From Janthinobacterium sp. GW456P (GTDB taxonomy: Bacteria; Pseudomonadota; Gammaproteobacteria; Burkholderiales; Burkholderiaceae_D), in the NCBI RefSeq assembly GCF_002127655.1, contig NZ_NEHB01000015.1, forward strand, positions 39,615 through 103,614: a stretch of DNA of 64,000 nt. Reading direction: 5' to 3'. The notes below the pieces were generated by a model. That model saw only the letters and a program-made list of their open reading frames with translations, made no database searches and was not told where the DNA came from. The position numbers were made by a program, and so were the translations under genes. Below, piece after piece: positions 37,312 to 45,424 of the stretch (positions are counted from its first letter, which is position 1; the number at the start of each line of letters is the position of its first letter).

Positions 37312-37380
37312 GGCCGGGGTCAGACCCCGCTGAAGTTGGCGCTGAACCTTGCGTTGGCGGTGTCGAGGGTCTGCCCCCTT
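37312..37380 (+). repeat. GGGGTCAGACCCC palindrome segment after piuC
   Basis: Begins right after the piuC stop: the palindrome GGGGTCAGACCCC (37317-37329), then about 40 nt on GAGGGTCTGCCCCC, which can pair with its left part. No T-run. It looks like another stop-proximal intergenic element but differs from the two families described here. Confidence 0.4.
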
Positions 37381-37394
37381 GGGACAGTACGGGC

Positions 37395-37436
37395 AAAAAA
37401 AAGTCTGCCTGGCCCGGGGATGTAGGCTGGCAGACT
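37395..37436 (-). terminator. Intrinsic terminator of bfd-tonB
   Basis: AGTCTGCC/GGCAGACT stem followed on the minus strand by eight T. It lies about 100 nt after the tonB stop. Confidence 0.75.
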
Positions 37437-37537
37437 GAAACAAGCAAATCGCTTGACGAAAAACGGGCGCAAAAAAGCAAGCAGGGCACACGGTGCGATG
37501 CTTGCGGGCTGGCAGCGGCGCCGTGGCCGCCGGAAGG

Positions 37538-38248
37538 CTAGCTCAGCTGGAAGGTCAGCGGTACTAAAACGTACACGGGCACGGGTTTGCCGTTTTCGAT
37601 CATCGGCTTGAACAGCGCCCGCTGCGCGGCCTGGCGGCCCGCTTCATCGAGATTCGTGTAGCCGGTCGATTTCTGGATCAGGATTTGCTCGGGCAAGCCC
37701 TTTTCATTGATCAGGATGCGCAGCACCACGGTGCCGCTTTCGCCCAGGCGGCGCGACAGATTCGGGTAGACCAGTTGCGGCGCCTTGATGTATTCCACGC
37801 TGCTGACGGTGCGCGGCGTCGCTGGCGCTGGCGGCGTCGGCGACGGGGCCGCTGGCGCCGTCGGCGCGGCGGTGGCGACAGGTGCGGCTTCGGCGCGCGT
37901 CGGCTGCGGCGGCGTGATCGTCGGTTCGCTCGGCGCCACGGCGATCAGCGGCAGCGGCGGAATCACGGCTTTCGGCACGGGGGCGCTCAGTTCCACGGTT
38001 TTCGGTACGGACGGCGCCGGCGGTTTCGGCGGCGCCGGCGGGGCGATGATGCTGATGGTCGTGATGGTCGGCATGGCCGCCGTGACGACGCGGCTCAAGA
38101 GACCGCTCTGGATGGCGTAAAAACCGGCGATATGTAGCACGACGATGGCCATCAGCGGCGCGAATTTGTTGCGCTTCTTGTCGAAGTCGGCAAATTGCTG
38201 CACGGCCTGCACCGTTACGGGCGGGGGCATCATCGTCATGGCGTTCAT
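37538..38248 (-). CDS. tonB: Energy transducer TonB
   Basis: 236 residues. One N-terminal membrane helix (FAPLMAIVVLHIAGFYAIQSGLL), a Pro/Ala-rich periplasmic spacer (about residues 65-150, with many APxPP units), and a C-terminal TonB domain (YPNLSRRLGESGTVVLRILINEKG...ALFKPMIENGKPVPVYVLVPLTF). Couples the proton-motive force to outer-membrane receptors. Start taken at 38248, 8 nt after the bfd stop; ATG 38239 is also possible. exbB/exbD are not in the window. Confidence 0.92.
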   Translation of the reverse strand: MNAMTMMPPPVTVQAVQQFADFDKKRNKFAPLMAIVVLHIAGFYAIQSGLLSRVVTAAMPTITTISIIAPPAPPKPPAPSVPKTVELSAPVPKAVIPPLPLIAVAPSEPTITPPQPTRAEAAPVATAAPTAPAAPSPTPPAPATPRTVSSVEYIKAPQLVYPNLSRRLGESGTVVLRILINEKGLPEQILIQKSTGYTNLDEAGRQAAQRALFKPMIENGKPVPVYVLVPLTFQLS

Positions 38249-38256
38249 CGCTTTCT

Positions 38257-38472
38257 TTAGTTTGTCAGTACAGCTCGCATCAATACGGTTTCTTGCAGCG
38301 CCACGGTGGCGTTCAGGTGATCGTTCAGCACTTCCCGCGCGCAGGTGTGGCATTTGCCGCAGCAGGTGGCTACGCCCAGGTCGCGGCGCAGTTCGGCCAT
38401 GCTGGACAGGCCAAGATCGACGGCTTGACGGATTTCACGATCAGATATGTTGTTGCAGACACATACAATCAT
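38257..38472 (-). CDS. bfd: Bacterioferritin-associated ferredoxin
   Basis: 71 residues, [2Fe-2S] protein that reduces bacterioferritin to release stored iron. Ligands Cys4, Cys6, Cys38 and Cys41 (MIVCVC...TCCGKC) are at the standard positions. A near-perfect Fur box lies about 70 nt upstream, so expression under iron starvation is expected. Forms an operon with tonB, 8 nt apart. Confidence 0.96.
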   Translation of the reverse strand: MIVCVCNNISDREIRQAVDLGLSSMAELRRDLGVATCCGKCHTCAREVLNDHLNATVALQETVLMRAVLTN

Positions 38473-38539
38473 TGCTACACCTTCTGGCTGGAGGATGAAC
38501 AGACACTAGTGCTTAAAAGCATTGTTGCTAGTGTTTTAA

Positions 38540-38554
38540 TGAGAATCATTATCA
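38540..38554. promoter_or_regulatory. Fur box upstream of bfd-tonB
   Basis: TGAGAATCATTATCA matches the 7-1-7 Fur consensus at 13 of 14 informative positions, within the classic AATGAGAATCATTATCATT 19-mer. Placed to repress bfd-tonB; it is too far (about 325 nt) from feoA to control that gene directly. Confidence 0.85.
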
Positions 38555-38720
38555 TTACGTTTCATTGTCGCGCAAAGTGCAGGACAATGCAAGCGATTTT
38601 GATCAAGTGTGCGGCAGTTGGCGGCCTGGCGCGGCAGCGTGATATGCGCTTCACGCGCATGGCGCAGCCCTTGGCAGGGGCGGCTCTCCGGGCTAAATAA
38701 AAACAATTCGCATTCATGTT

Positions 38721-38726
38721 TATAAT
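38721..38726 (+). promoter_or_regulatory. Candidate -10 box of feoAB
   Basis: TATAAT, 150 nt before feoA. No clear -35; the AT-rich stretch before it (AACAATTCGCATTCATG) could hold an activator or a degenerate Fur site. Confidence 0.4.
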
Positions 38727-38877
38727 GCTGGTATTGTCTCGGACGGGCGCCGTCTGGACACACTGAAAGGCCGCTTGTCGGTAATGCGCAACAGTTGCGT
38801 TTTACCTCACAACATCAGGGCATGCGCCACGCGCGGCAGTTGCTCCCCGGTGTTCTTAATTTGAACGGAATTTGCTC

Positions 38878-39162
38878 ATGACTCTAGTTCCACCCCTGAT
38901 GACGCTCGACGCGCTGGCAGTCGGCCAGAGCGGCACGGTGTTGCATATCACGCCCCACGCGGCAGGACAGACGGAAGACGGCGTCGACCTCGTCCGCCGC
39001 TTGATGGAGCTGGGATTCGTTCCCGGCGAACGACTCCGCATGCTCAAGCGCGGTATTCCCGGCGGCGATCCGCTGGCCATCAAGGTCGGCAATGCCACGT
39101 TTGCACTGCGCCGCTTCGAAGCGGCGCTGATCACGATTCAACCGCTGCTTCAACCGGAATAA
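38878..39162 (+). CDS. feoA: Ferrous iron transport protein A
   Basis: 94 residues, SH3-like cytosolic partner of FeoB. GLVRRLMELGFVPGERL-type core is present (LVRRLMELGFVPGERLRMLKRGIPGGDPLAIKVGNATFALRR), which is the FeoA signature. ATG 38878 is preferred to the TTG two codons upstream. Two nt before feoB. Confidence 0.93.
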   Translation: MTLVPPLMTLDALAVGQSGTVLHITPHAAGQTEDGVDLVRRLMELGFVPGERLRMLKRGIPGGDPLAIKVGNATFALRRFEAALITIQPLLQPE

Positions 39163-39164
39163 AT

Positions 39165-41066
39165 ATGGGTGCCGTAGAAACTATCGTGGAAGCGGGCGCG
39201 CACAAGCCGCCGCACCAGCCACAAATCGCCTTGCTGGGTAATCCGAACTGCGGCAAGACCGCCCTGTTCAACCGTTTGACGGGCGCGCGCCAGAAAGTGG
39301 CGAACTACGCCGGCGTGACCATCGAGCGCAAGGAAGGCCATTTCACGTCGCCAAGCGGCAAGCCCGTGCGCGTGCTCGACCTGCCGGGCGCCTACAGCCT
39401 GTCGGCCACCACGCCCGACGAAGCCATCACGCGCGACGTGGTGGGCGGGCTGCGCCGCGGCGATCCACGACCGGACGCCATCGTCTGCGTGGTCGATGCC
39501 ACCAACCTGCGCCTGAATTTGCGCCTGGTGCTGGAAGTCAAGCGCCTGGGCCTGCCCATGCTGCTGGCGCTGAACATGACGGACGTGGCGCGCAAGCGCG
39601 GCATGCTGATCGACACGGCCAGGCTGTCGCAGGAACTGGGCATGCCCGTGGTGGAAACCGTGGCGGTGCAGCACGATGGCGAAAAAGCCCTATTGAATGC
39701 CATCGACGCCATGCTGCCGCTGCCGGCCGTGGAGGCGCAACCGCTGGCGGCCATCGACGCCGTGAGCGTCGAAGAAACCCAGCGCGAAGTGCGCCGCATC
39801 CTGGCCGCCGTCAGCAACGACACGCGCGACAGCGGCAACCTGACGGAAAAAATCGACGACGTGGTGCTGCACCCCGTGTTCGGCCCCATCATCCTGGCCG
39901 TGCTGATGTTCCTGATCTTCCAGGCCGTGTTTGCCTGGGCCGCCACGCCGATGGAAATGATTACCGACGGCATGGGCCATCTGGGCGCCGCGCTGACGGC
40001 GAGCATGCCCGATGGCCACCTGAAAAGCCTGCTGGTCGAAGGCATCATCGGCGGTGCCGGCAGCGTGCTGGTCTTCCTGCCGCAGATCCTGATCCTGTTC
40101 TTCTTCATCCTGAGCCTGGAAGACTGCGGCTACCTGCCGCGCGCGGCCTTTTTGCTGGACCGCCTGATGGGTGGCGTGGGCCTGTCGGGCCGCGCCTTCA
40201 TCCCGCTGCTGTCGAGCTTTGCCTGCGCCATTCCCGGCGTGATGGCGGCGCGCACCATCCAGAACCCGCGCGACCGCCTGGTCACCATCATGATCGCGCC
40301 GCTGATGACGTGCTCGGCGCGCCTGCCCGTGTATGCGCTGATCATCGCCGCCTTCATTCCCCAGCGCCAGGTATGGGGCTATCTGAGCCTGCAAGGCCTG
40401 GTGCTGTTCGCGCTGTACTTCGCCGGCATCATCTCGGCCATGGCCGTGGCTTGGGTCATGAAGCGCAGCATGGGCGTGCGCGGCAACCAGCCGCTGCTGC
40501 TGGAACTGCCGGCCTACCACTGGCCGCATCTGCGCAACCTGGCCGTCAGCCTGTGGGAGCGCGCGAAGATCTTCCTCACGCGCGTCGGTACCATCATCCT
40601 GAGCCTGATGATCATCCTGTGGTTCCTCAGCACCTTCCCCGGCGCGCCGGACAACGCGATCCATCCGCCCATCTATTACAGCCTGGCCGGCATCCTGGGC
40701 CGCGGCCTGGAAGTGATCTTCGCGCCCATCGGCTTCAACTGGCAGATCTGCATCGCGCTGGTGCCGGGCATGGCGGCGCGCGAAGTGGCCGTCGGCGCGC
40801 TGGGCACCGTGTATGCGCTGTCGCAAACGGGCGACGCGCTGGCCTCCACGCTGGAGCCGCTGATCGCGCATTCGTGGTCGATGGCCACGGCATTGTCGCT
40901 GCTGGCCTGGTACGTGTTCGCGCCGCAGTGCCTGTCGACCCTCTCCGTGGTGAAACGCGAAACGGGCGGCTGGCGCTATCCGCTGCTGATGGCCGGCTAT
41001 ATGTTCGCCCTCGCGTATGCCGCCTCGTTCATCACGTACCGCGTCGCCCTGTTGCTGGGCGCTTAG
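39165..41066 (+). CDS. feoB: Ferrous iron transporter B
   Basis: 633 residues. N-terminal G-domain: G1 GNPNCGKT (25-32), G3 DLPGAYSL, G4 NMTD; then a GDI-like helical region and the membrane domain (two Gate motifs, e.g. FIPLLSSFACAIPGVMAARTI and the second in VALVPGMAAREVAVGALG). Imports Fe2+ across the inner membrane. Somewhat shorter than E. coli FeoB (773), as in other betaproteobacteria. Confidence 0.96.
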   Translation: MGAVETIVEAGAHKPPHQPQIALLGNPNCGKTALFNRLTGARQKVANYAGVTIERKEGHFTSPSGKPVRVLDLPGAYSLSATTPDEAITRDVVGGLRRGDPRPDAIVCVVDATNLRLNLRLVLEVKRLGLPMLLALNMTDVARKRGMLIDTARLSQELGMPVVETVAVQHDGEKALLNAIDAMLPLPAVEAQPLAAIDAVSVEETQREVRRILAAVSNDTRDSGNLTEKIDDVVLHPVFGPIILAVLMFLIFQAVFAWAATPMEMITDGMGHLGAALTASMPDGHLKSLLVEGIIGGAGSVLVFLPQILILFFFILSLEDCGYLPRAAFLLDRLMGGVGLSGRAFIPLLSSFACAIPGVMAARTIQNPRDRLVTIMIAPLMTCSARLPVYALIIAAFIPQRQVWGYLSLQGLVLFALYFAGIISAMAVAWVMKRSMGVRGNQPLLLELPAYHWPHLRNLAVSLWERAKIFLTRVGTIILSLMIILWFLSTFPGAPDNAIHPPIYYSLAGILGRGLEVIFAPIGFNWQICIALVPGMAAREVAVGALGTVYALSQTGDALASTLEPLIAHSWSMATALSLLAWYVFAPQCLSTLSVVKRETGGWRYPLLMAGYMFALAYAASFITYRVALLLGA

Positions 41067-41075
41067 GAGAAAACC

Positions 41076-41357
41076 ATGTGGCAAACCCTCATCGTCGCCC
41101 TGATCGTCGCAGCCGCGCTGCTGCATTTTTCGACCAAGTACCTGCCGGCGGGCGTGCGCCGCGCCATCGTGCGCGGCCTGGTGCGCTGCGGCCTCGATGA
41201 GGCGAAGATGTCGACCTTCTTCAAGGTGGCGCCGGGCTGCGGCAGCGGCTGCGGTTCCTGCGGCTCCTGCGACAGCCCGCCGCCACCGTCCGCCACGCCG
41301 CCGGCCGACGGCAGCAGCAAGCGCGTGATCCTGATGCAGGTGCAGCGCCAGGATTGA
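41076..41357 (+). CDS. Small Cys-rich membrane protein, DUF6587/FeoB-associated-like
   Basis: 93 residues, 9 nt after feoB with GGAGA before the ATG. One N-terminal membrane helix (LIVALIVAAALLHF), a basic linker, then a Cys/Gly cluster CGSGCGSCGSC (about residues 55-65) and a Pro-rich tail. It takes the position of FeoC but lacks the winged-helix fold. The cluster could bind iron or a metal near FeoB; this is inference from position and composition. Confidence 0.75.
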   Translation: MWQTLIVALIVAAALLHFSTKYLPAGVRRAIVRGLVRCGLDEAKMSTFFKVAPGCGSGCGSCGSCDSPPPPSATPPADGSSKRVILMQVQRQD

Positions 41358-41421
41358 TGTACGTCTGGTCACGGGCGCGCCCGTGGGCTACACTGGACTT
41401 TCCGCATGGCAAGGAGTGGCA

Positions 41422-41583
41422 ATGGCGATACTGTTGATCTTCATGTTTTTGTTTGCGGTCGCCACCTGGCTGCTGGCCAGCCGGCGCGGCCGCCACGGGG
41501 GACTGTGGTTCGGCATCGGCCTGTTCCTCGGGCCGTTTGCCTTGCTGGCGGTGGCGGCCCTGCCGCCCGTCGCGGCGCGCTGA
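41422..41583 (+). CDS. Hypothetical 53-residue membrane protein
   Basis: AAGGAG at 41411-41416 precedes ATG 41422. Two hydrophobic segments (AILLIFMFLFAVATWLLA and GLWFGIGLFLGPFALLAVAALPPVA) separated by basic SRRGRHG predict a helical hairpin in the inner membrane. It resembles small superinfection/phage-shock-type hairpin proteins only in layout. It closes the feo cluster before a terminator. Confidence 0.6.
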   Translation: MAILLIFMFLFAVATWLLASRRGRHGGLWFGIGLFLGPFALLAVAALPPVAAR

Positions 41584-41595
41584 GCCTGTATTGTT

Positions 41596-41620
41596 AAAAC
41601 CCGCCACCGCGGGTTTTTTT
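41596..41620. terminator. Terminator between the feo cluster and the AraC gene
   Basis: AACCCGC-CACC-GCGGGTT with four A before and seven T from the stem on; usable on both strands, strongest on the plus strand. It overlaps the AraC stop codon by two bases. Confidence 0.85.
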
Positions 41621-42539
41621 ATGCCTGCGCGCACGCGTGGCGCAGCCGGTACTGGCGCGGCGAGCACGCCATGACGCGCTTGAAGGCGTGGCTGAAGGCG
41701 CTGTCCGAATCGTAGCCCAGCGCCTGTGCGATCGCGGCGATGGGTGCGCCGCTGCCCTTCAGGCGCCGCGTGGCCAGGCGCATGCGCCAGCGCAGCAGGT
41801 AGTCGAGCGGCGTCACGCCCACCCTGTTCTTGAAATGCACGGCAAAGGCGGAGCGCGACTGGCCCGCGACCGCGGCCAGCTGCGGCAAGGTCCAGCGGTG
41901 GGCCGGTTGCGCATGCATGGCCTCGATGGCCGCGCGCAGCCTGGGATCGGCCAGCGCAAACAGCCAGCCTGCCGGGTGCGAGGCCTGCGCTGCCAGATAC
42001 TGGCGCAGCATCTGCAGCAGCATCATGTGGCCCAGGTGGCGCGTCATCAGCGCCGCACCGGGCGCCGTCGCCTGCAGTTCCTGCGCCAGGCGTCGCAAGG
42101 CCCAGTGCAGCACGCCGGCCTGGTCTGTATCGCCGCGCACGTGCAGCAGCGGCGGCAGGCAGTCGAGCAGGATGGCCGCCTCGTCGCCAAAGCTGAAGCG
42201 TCCGCCGATCAGAAAAAAATCGTGCCGTGGCGCGCCGTGGCGGGCCACGCCCTGCTGCGCGTGCCTGTACACGTCCAGTGCCGGCGTGGCAGGCAAGCCG
42301 GGTGCGCTGGCCAGCGTGAATGCATGCCCCTGCGCCAGCAGGAAGCAGTCGCCTGTATGCAGTTGCACGGGAACGTCGATGCCCGCGACCGTCAACCAGC
42401 AACCGCCTTCGATCACGGCGTTGAACTTGATGCCGTCCGGCGGCGGAAAGTCGATGGCCCACTCGCCGCCCGCCTTCAGGCCGGCAAAATAGGAACTGCG
42501 CGTATCAAACAGCGAAAGTACATCGGAGAGCAAATCCAT
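41619..42539 (-). CDS. AraC-family transcriptional regulator
   Basis: 306 residues. N-terminal cupin-type sensor domain (about residues 8-180; AVIEGGCWLTVAG, LHTGDCFLLAQGHAF) of the AraC_binding/Cupin_6 type and a C-terminal pair of helix-turn-helices (WTLPQLAAVAGQSRSAFAVHFKNRVGVTPLDYLLRWRM, APIAAIAQALGYDSDSAFSHAFKRVMACSPRQYR). Divergent from a short-chain dehydrogenase with a 128-nt shared gap, so it probably regulates that gene, as is common for this pairing. Confidence 0.9.
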   Translation of the reverse strand: MDLLSDVLSLFDTRSSYFAGLKAGGEWAIDFPPPDGIKFNAVIEGGCWLTVAGIDVPVQLHTGDCFLLAQGHAFTLASAPGLPATPALDVYRHAQQGVARHGAPRHDFFLIGGRFSFGDEAAILLDCLPPLLHVRGDTDQAGVLHWALRRLAQELQATAPGAALMTRHLGHMMLLQMLRQYLAAQASHPAGWLFALADPRLRAAIEAMHAQPAHRWTLPQLAAVAGQSRSAFAVHFKNRVGVTPLDYLLRWRMRLATRRLKGSGAPIAAIAQALGYDSDSAFSHAFKRVMACSPRQYRLRHACAQA

Positions 42540-42667
42540 GGTGGGGTTTAATTCTGGACGATAGCGATAGTATTGAAGATTTTACGCCATTCACTGTCCA
42601 GTTTTTTGCGCGCAACATATCCATCTCGCCAGCATTCGGACTGGCGCCACTTGCAAAGGCAGATCCC

Positions 42668-43658
42668 ATGGACAGCATCAACCAGCAACAAACTCCCCTG
42701 CGCTCCGGTTTTGATGCCGCCACGACCGCCACCGAGGCGCTTGCCGGGCGCGACCTGTCCGGCATGCAGGCCATCGTCACGGGCGGCGCGTCGGGCCTGG
42801 GTCTGGAAACGGTGCGCGTGCTGGCCGGTGCCGGCGCCAAGGTACTGGTGCCGGCGCGCGACCCGCATCTGGCGCAAGCTGCCCTGGACGGCTTGGCCGG
42901 CGTGGAGGTCGCCGCGCTCGACCTGCTCGATCCGCAATCGATCGATGCCTTTGCCGCCGCCTTGCTTGCCACCGGCCGCGCCCTGCACGTGCTGGTCAAC
43001 GGCGCCGGCATCATGGCCACGCCCTTGCTGCGCGATGCGCGTGGCTACGAGGGGCAGTTCGCGACGAATCACCTGGGGCATTTCCAGTTGACGGCACGCC
43101 TGTGGCCCGCCCTGCGGCGGGCGCGGGGGGGCGCGCGTGGTGTGCGTATCATCGCTGGGACACCGGCAGGCCGCCACCGACCTGGATGACCCGCATTTCC
43201 TGCGCCAGCCGTACGACAAATGGCGCGCGTATGCTCAGTCAAAAAGCGCGAATGCCTTGTTTGCCGTGGAACTGGACCGGCGCGGCGCGGCGCACGGCGT
43301 GCGCGCCTTTTCGCTGCATCCGGGTGCCATCCTGACGCCGCTGGTGCGCCATCTGGACCTCGACGACTTGCGCCGGGTCGGGGCGCTCGATGACGAGGGC
43401 CAGGTGAATCCGCCGCCGCAATCGGGTTTCAAGAATGTGGCGCAGGGCGCCGCCACCGCCGTCTGGTGCGCCACCAGCGCGCAGCTTGAGGGCCTGGGCG
43501 GCGTGTATTGCGAAGATTGCGATATCGCTACCCTGGTGGCGGACGACAGCACGGGGCCGGGCGTGCGGCGCTGGGCGGCCGACCCCGCGCAGGCACGCCG
43601 GCTATGGGCGCTCAGCGAGCAGATGACGGGCGTGCGCTTCGATTGCGACGCAGCATAA
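42668..43658 (+). pseudogene. Short-chain dehydrogenase/reductase, broken by a one-base frameshift
   Basis: The first part reads from ATG 42668 to about 43130: NAD(P) motif TGGASGLGLE, then NGAGIMATPL and QFATNHLGHFQLTARLWPALRRA. The second part continues one frame later to 43658: VVCVSSLGHRQAATDLDD, YAQSKSANALFAVELDRRG (catalytic Tyr/Lys) and the C-terminus. The switch is at a run of seven G (43125-43131). Six G would restore ARGARVVCVSSLGH and a single protein of about 330 residues, with both halves otherwise intact. Could be a true mutation, a phase-variable tract, or a sequencing error. Related to WW-domain oxidoreductase/protochlorophyllide-reductase-like SDRs. Confidence 0.85.
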
Positions 43659-43682
43659 AAAATGCCGGGCAATGCCCGGCAT
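43656..43682 (-). terminator. Intrinsic terminator of the GH3 gene
   Basis: ATGCCGGGC-AAT-GCCCGGCAT, 9-bp stem, followed on the minus strand by six T. It lies 20 nt after the GH3 stop. Confidence 0.85.
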
Positions 43683-43701
43683 GTGCGAGGGCGGCGTGGC
43701 T

Positions 43702-45243
43702 TTACGCCTTGCCGGCCAGCTTGTCGACGACCGGCACCAGCGCGGCCGGGCGGCAGCCGAAGGCGGCCAGGCGGCCTTGCGCGTGGGGCGCCAGGTCCAG
43801 GTCGTAGGGCAAACGGCCCGCCACCAGCCACAGTTTATCGTGCGGCAGGGCCTCGACCAGGCGGCGCTGGCCGTCGACGAACATGGCGTTATACGTTTGC
43901 AGCACGATCTGCTGCGCGCCTTGCGCAAAGGCGATGGCCTCGTTGACCTCGTCGTCCAGCGCTTCGGCCGACAAGGCATATTCGCGCACGTCCAGACCCG
44001 CTTCGAGCAGCGCCGGCAGCATCGAGCTGCGCGCTTCCTTGTTGCGGCCCAGCGCCACTTCGTCGATCTCGCTGCGCGAGCGTACTTCCACCGTCAGCAG
44101 GGTCACGGGCAGGCTGGCGTCGAGCGCGCGGTAGTCGCCCTGCACGCGCAGTGCCGCTTTTTGCAGCAGCTGCGACAGGGCCATGGCGGCCGGCTGCATC
44201 AGCGCCGGCGGATTGACCGGGCGTTCGCGCCAGTCGCGCACGGCGCGGTTGCGCTTGAGTTCCGCCACGCGCGCGCAAGCCGCCTCGATGCGCGAGATCG
44301 CAATGTCGCCGCGCTCCACGGCGGCGATGACAGCCTCGATGGCCGCCGTCTGCTGCGCTTCGCGGTGCGAGATGAGGACGATGTCGGCGCCCGCCTGCAA
44401 GGTAGCGATGGCGCCCTGTGGGATGCCGATGCCGTCGGCGATCGCCGCCATTTCCAGGCAATCGGTGATGACCACGCCCTTGTATTGCATTTCACCGCGC
44501 AGCAGGTCCGTCAGCACGCCTTTCGACAGCGTCGCCGGCACGCTGGTGTCGGCCTCGAAGGCGGGGAAGACCACGTGCGCCGTCATGATGGCGTCCACGC
44601 CGCCGGCGATCGCCGCGCGGAACGGCGCCAGTTCCACGGCGCGCAGGCGTTCCTTGTCGTGCGGGACCAGGGCCATGGCGTAATGCGTGTCGATGGCCGT
44701 GTCGCCGTGGCCGGGAAAGTGCTTGGCGGTGACGGCCACGCCGCTGGCGCGCTGGCCGCGCATGGCCGCCATGCCGTAGTCGATGACGGTGGCGGCATCC
44801 TCGCCATACGCGCGCACGCCGATGACGGGGTTGTTGCGGTTGTTGTTCACGTCCAGCACGGGCGCGAGCAGCATATTGATGCCCACCTGGCGCATTTCAT
44901 CGCCGCTGATCTGGTTCATGCGTTCGCAGTCCTCGATGGAGCCGGCCGCCTGGAAGGCCATTGCCGCGGGAATCGGCGTGACGCCCTGCTCGATGCGCAT
45001 CACCATGCCGCCTTCCTGGTCGATGGAGATCAAGAGCGGGATGTCGGACACTTCGGCGTTGATCTCCTGCAGTTCGCGGCACAGCGCGGACACTTGCGCC
45101 GGCGTGTGCACGTTGCGGCGGAACAGGATCACGCCGCCGACCTTCTTTTCGCGTATCAAGGTCTTGATATGCTCGTCCGCCTGCAGGGCGTCGAAGCCCA
45201 CCATGAACAACTGTCCTATTTTCTCGCGCAAACCCTGCTCCAT
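43702..45243 (-). CDS. Glycoside hydrolase family 3, NagZ-like beta-N-acetylhexosaminidase
   Basis: 513 residues, no signal peptide. Start 45243 (GGAGGAG upstream) rather than the 17-codon longer frame. GH3 N-domain: VGGVILFRRN, ISIDQEGGMVMR and the NagZ-specific loop AKHFPGHGDTAIDTHYAM, which carries the general-acid Asp/His dyad; nucleophile Asp is in VVITDCLEM. About 170 C-terminal residues are extra compared with the roughly 340-aa enterobacterial NagZ. Removes GlcNAc from recycled muropeptides in family members; fits the amgK/murU pair elsewhere in the window. A second, canonical nagZ may exist outside. Confidence 0.85.
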   Translation of the reverse strand: MEQGLREKIGQLFMVGFDALQADEHIKTLIREKKVGGVILFRRNVHTPAQVSALCRELQEINAEVSDIPLLISIDQEGGMVMRIEQGVTPIPAAMAFQAAGSIEDCERMNQISGDEMRQVGINMLLAPVLDVNNNRNNPVIGVRAYGEDAATVIDYGMAAMRGQRASGVAVTAKHFPGHGDTAIDTHYAMALVPHDKERLRAVELAPFRAAIAGGVDAIMTAHVVFPAFEADTSVPATLSKGVLTDLLRGEMQYKGVVITDCLEMAAIADGIGIPQGAIATLQAGADIVLISHREAQQTAAIEAVIAAVERGDIAISRIEAACARVAELKRNRAVRDWRERPVNPPALMQPAAMALSQLLQKAALRVQGDYRALDASLPVTLLTVEVRSRSEIDEVALGRNKEARSSMLPALLEAGLDVREYALSAEALDDEVNEAIAFAQGAQQIVLQTYNAMFVDGQRRLVEALPHDKLWLVAGRLPYDLDLAPHAQGRLAAFGCRPAALVPVVDKLAGKA

Positions 45244-45373
45244 GCTGCAACTCCTCCGGTATTGATTGTGACGACGGCATACGTATTCTGGCACCGTGGT
45301 GGCGCATCGTGGCGGTCACCGGAAAAGCTGCCTTGGTTTTGTACTTGTTTTGGTATTGTATTGGATTTGGGTT

Positions 45374-45417
45374 TTTGCGCAAGTGGTTATTAAGTGGTAT
45401 TGCTTCACTTGCGCAAA
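45374..45417. repeat. 12-bp inverted repeat after the glutamate-synthase-like gene
   Basis: TTTGCGCAAGTG and CACTTGCGCAAA, perfectly complementary, separated by 20 nt, 7 nt beyond the stop at 45425. No T-run on either strand, so it is a 3' hairpin or an operator rather than a standard terminator. Confidence 0.55.
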
Positions 45418-45424
45418 CACCGCA

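Larger units (their letters stand above)
38473..38877. other. 405-nt divergent bfd/feoA regulatory region
   Basis: Contains the Fur box (38540-38554) on the bfd side and a TATAAT (38721-38726) on the feoA side. The remainder shows no gene. Confidence 0.6.

Noticed and set aside
43137-43658. Second half of the short-chain dehydrogenase as an independent gene
   Set aside because: It begins inside the fold just after the cofactor domain and is continuous with the first half once one G is removed.
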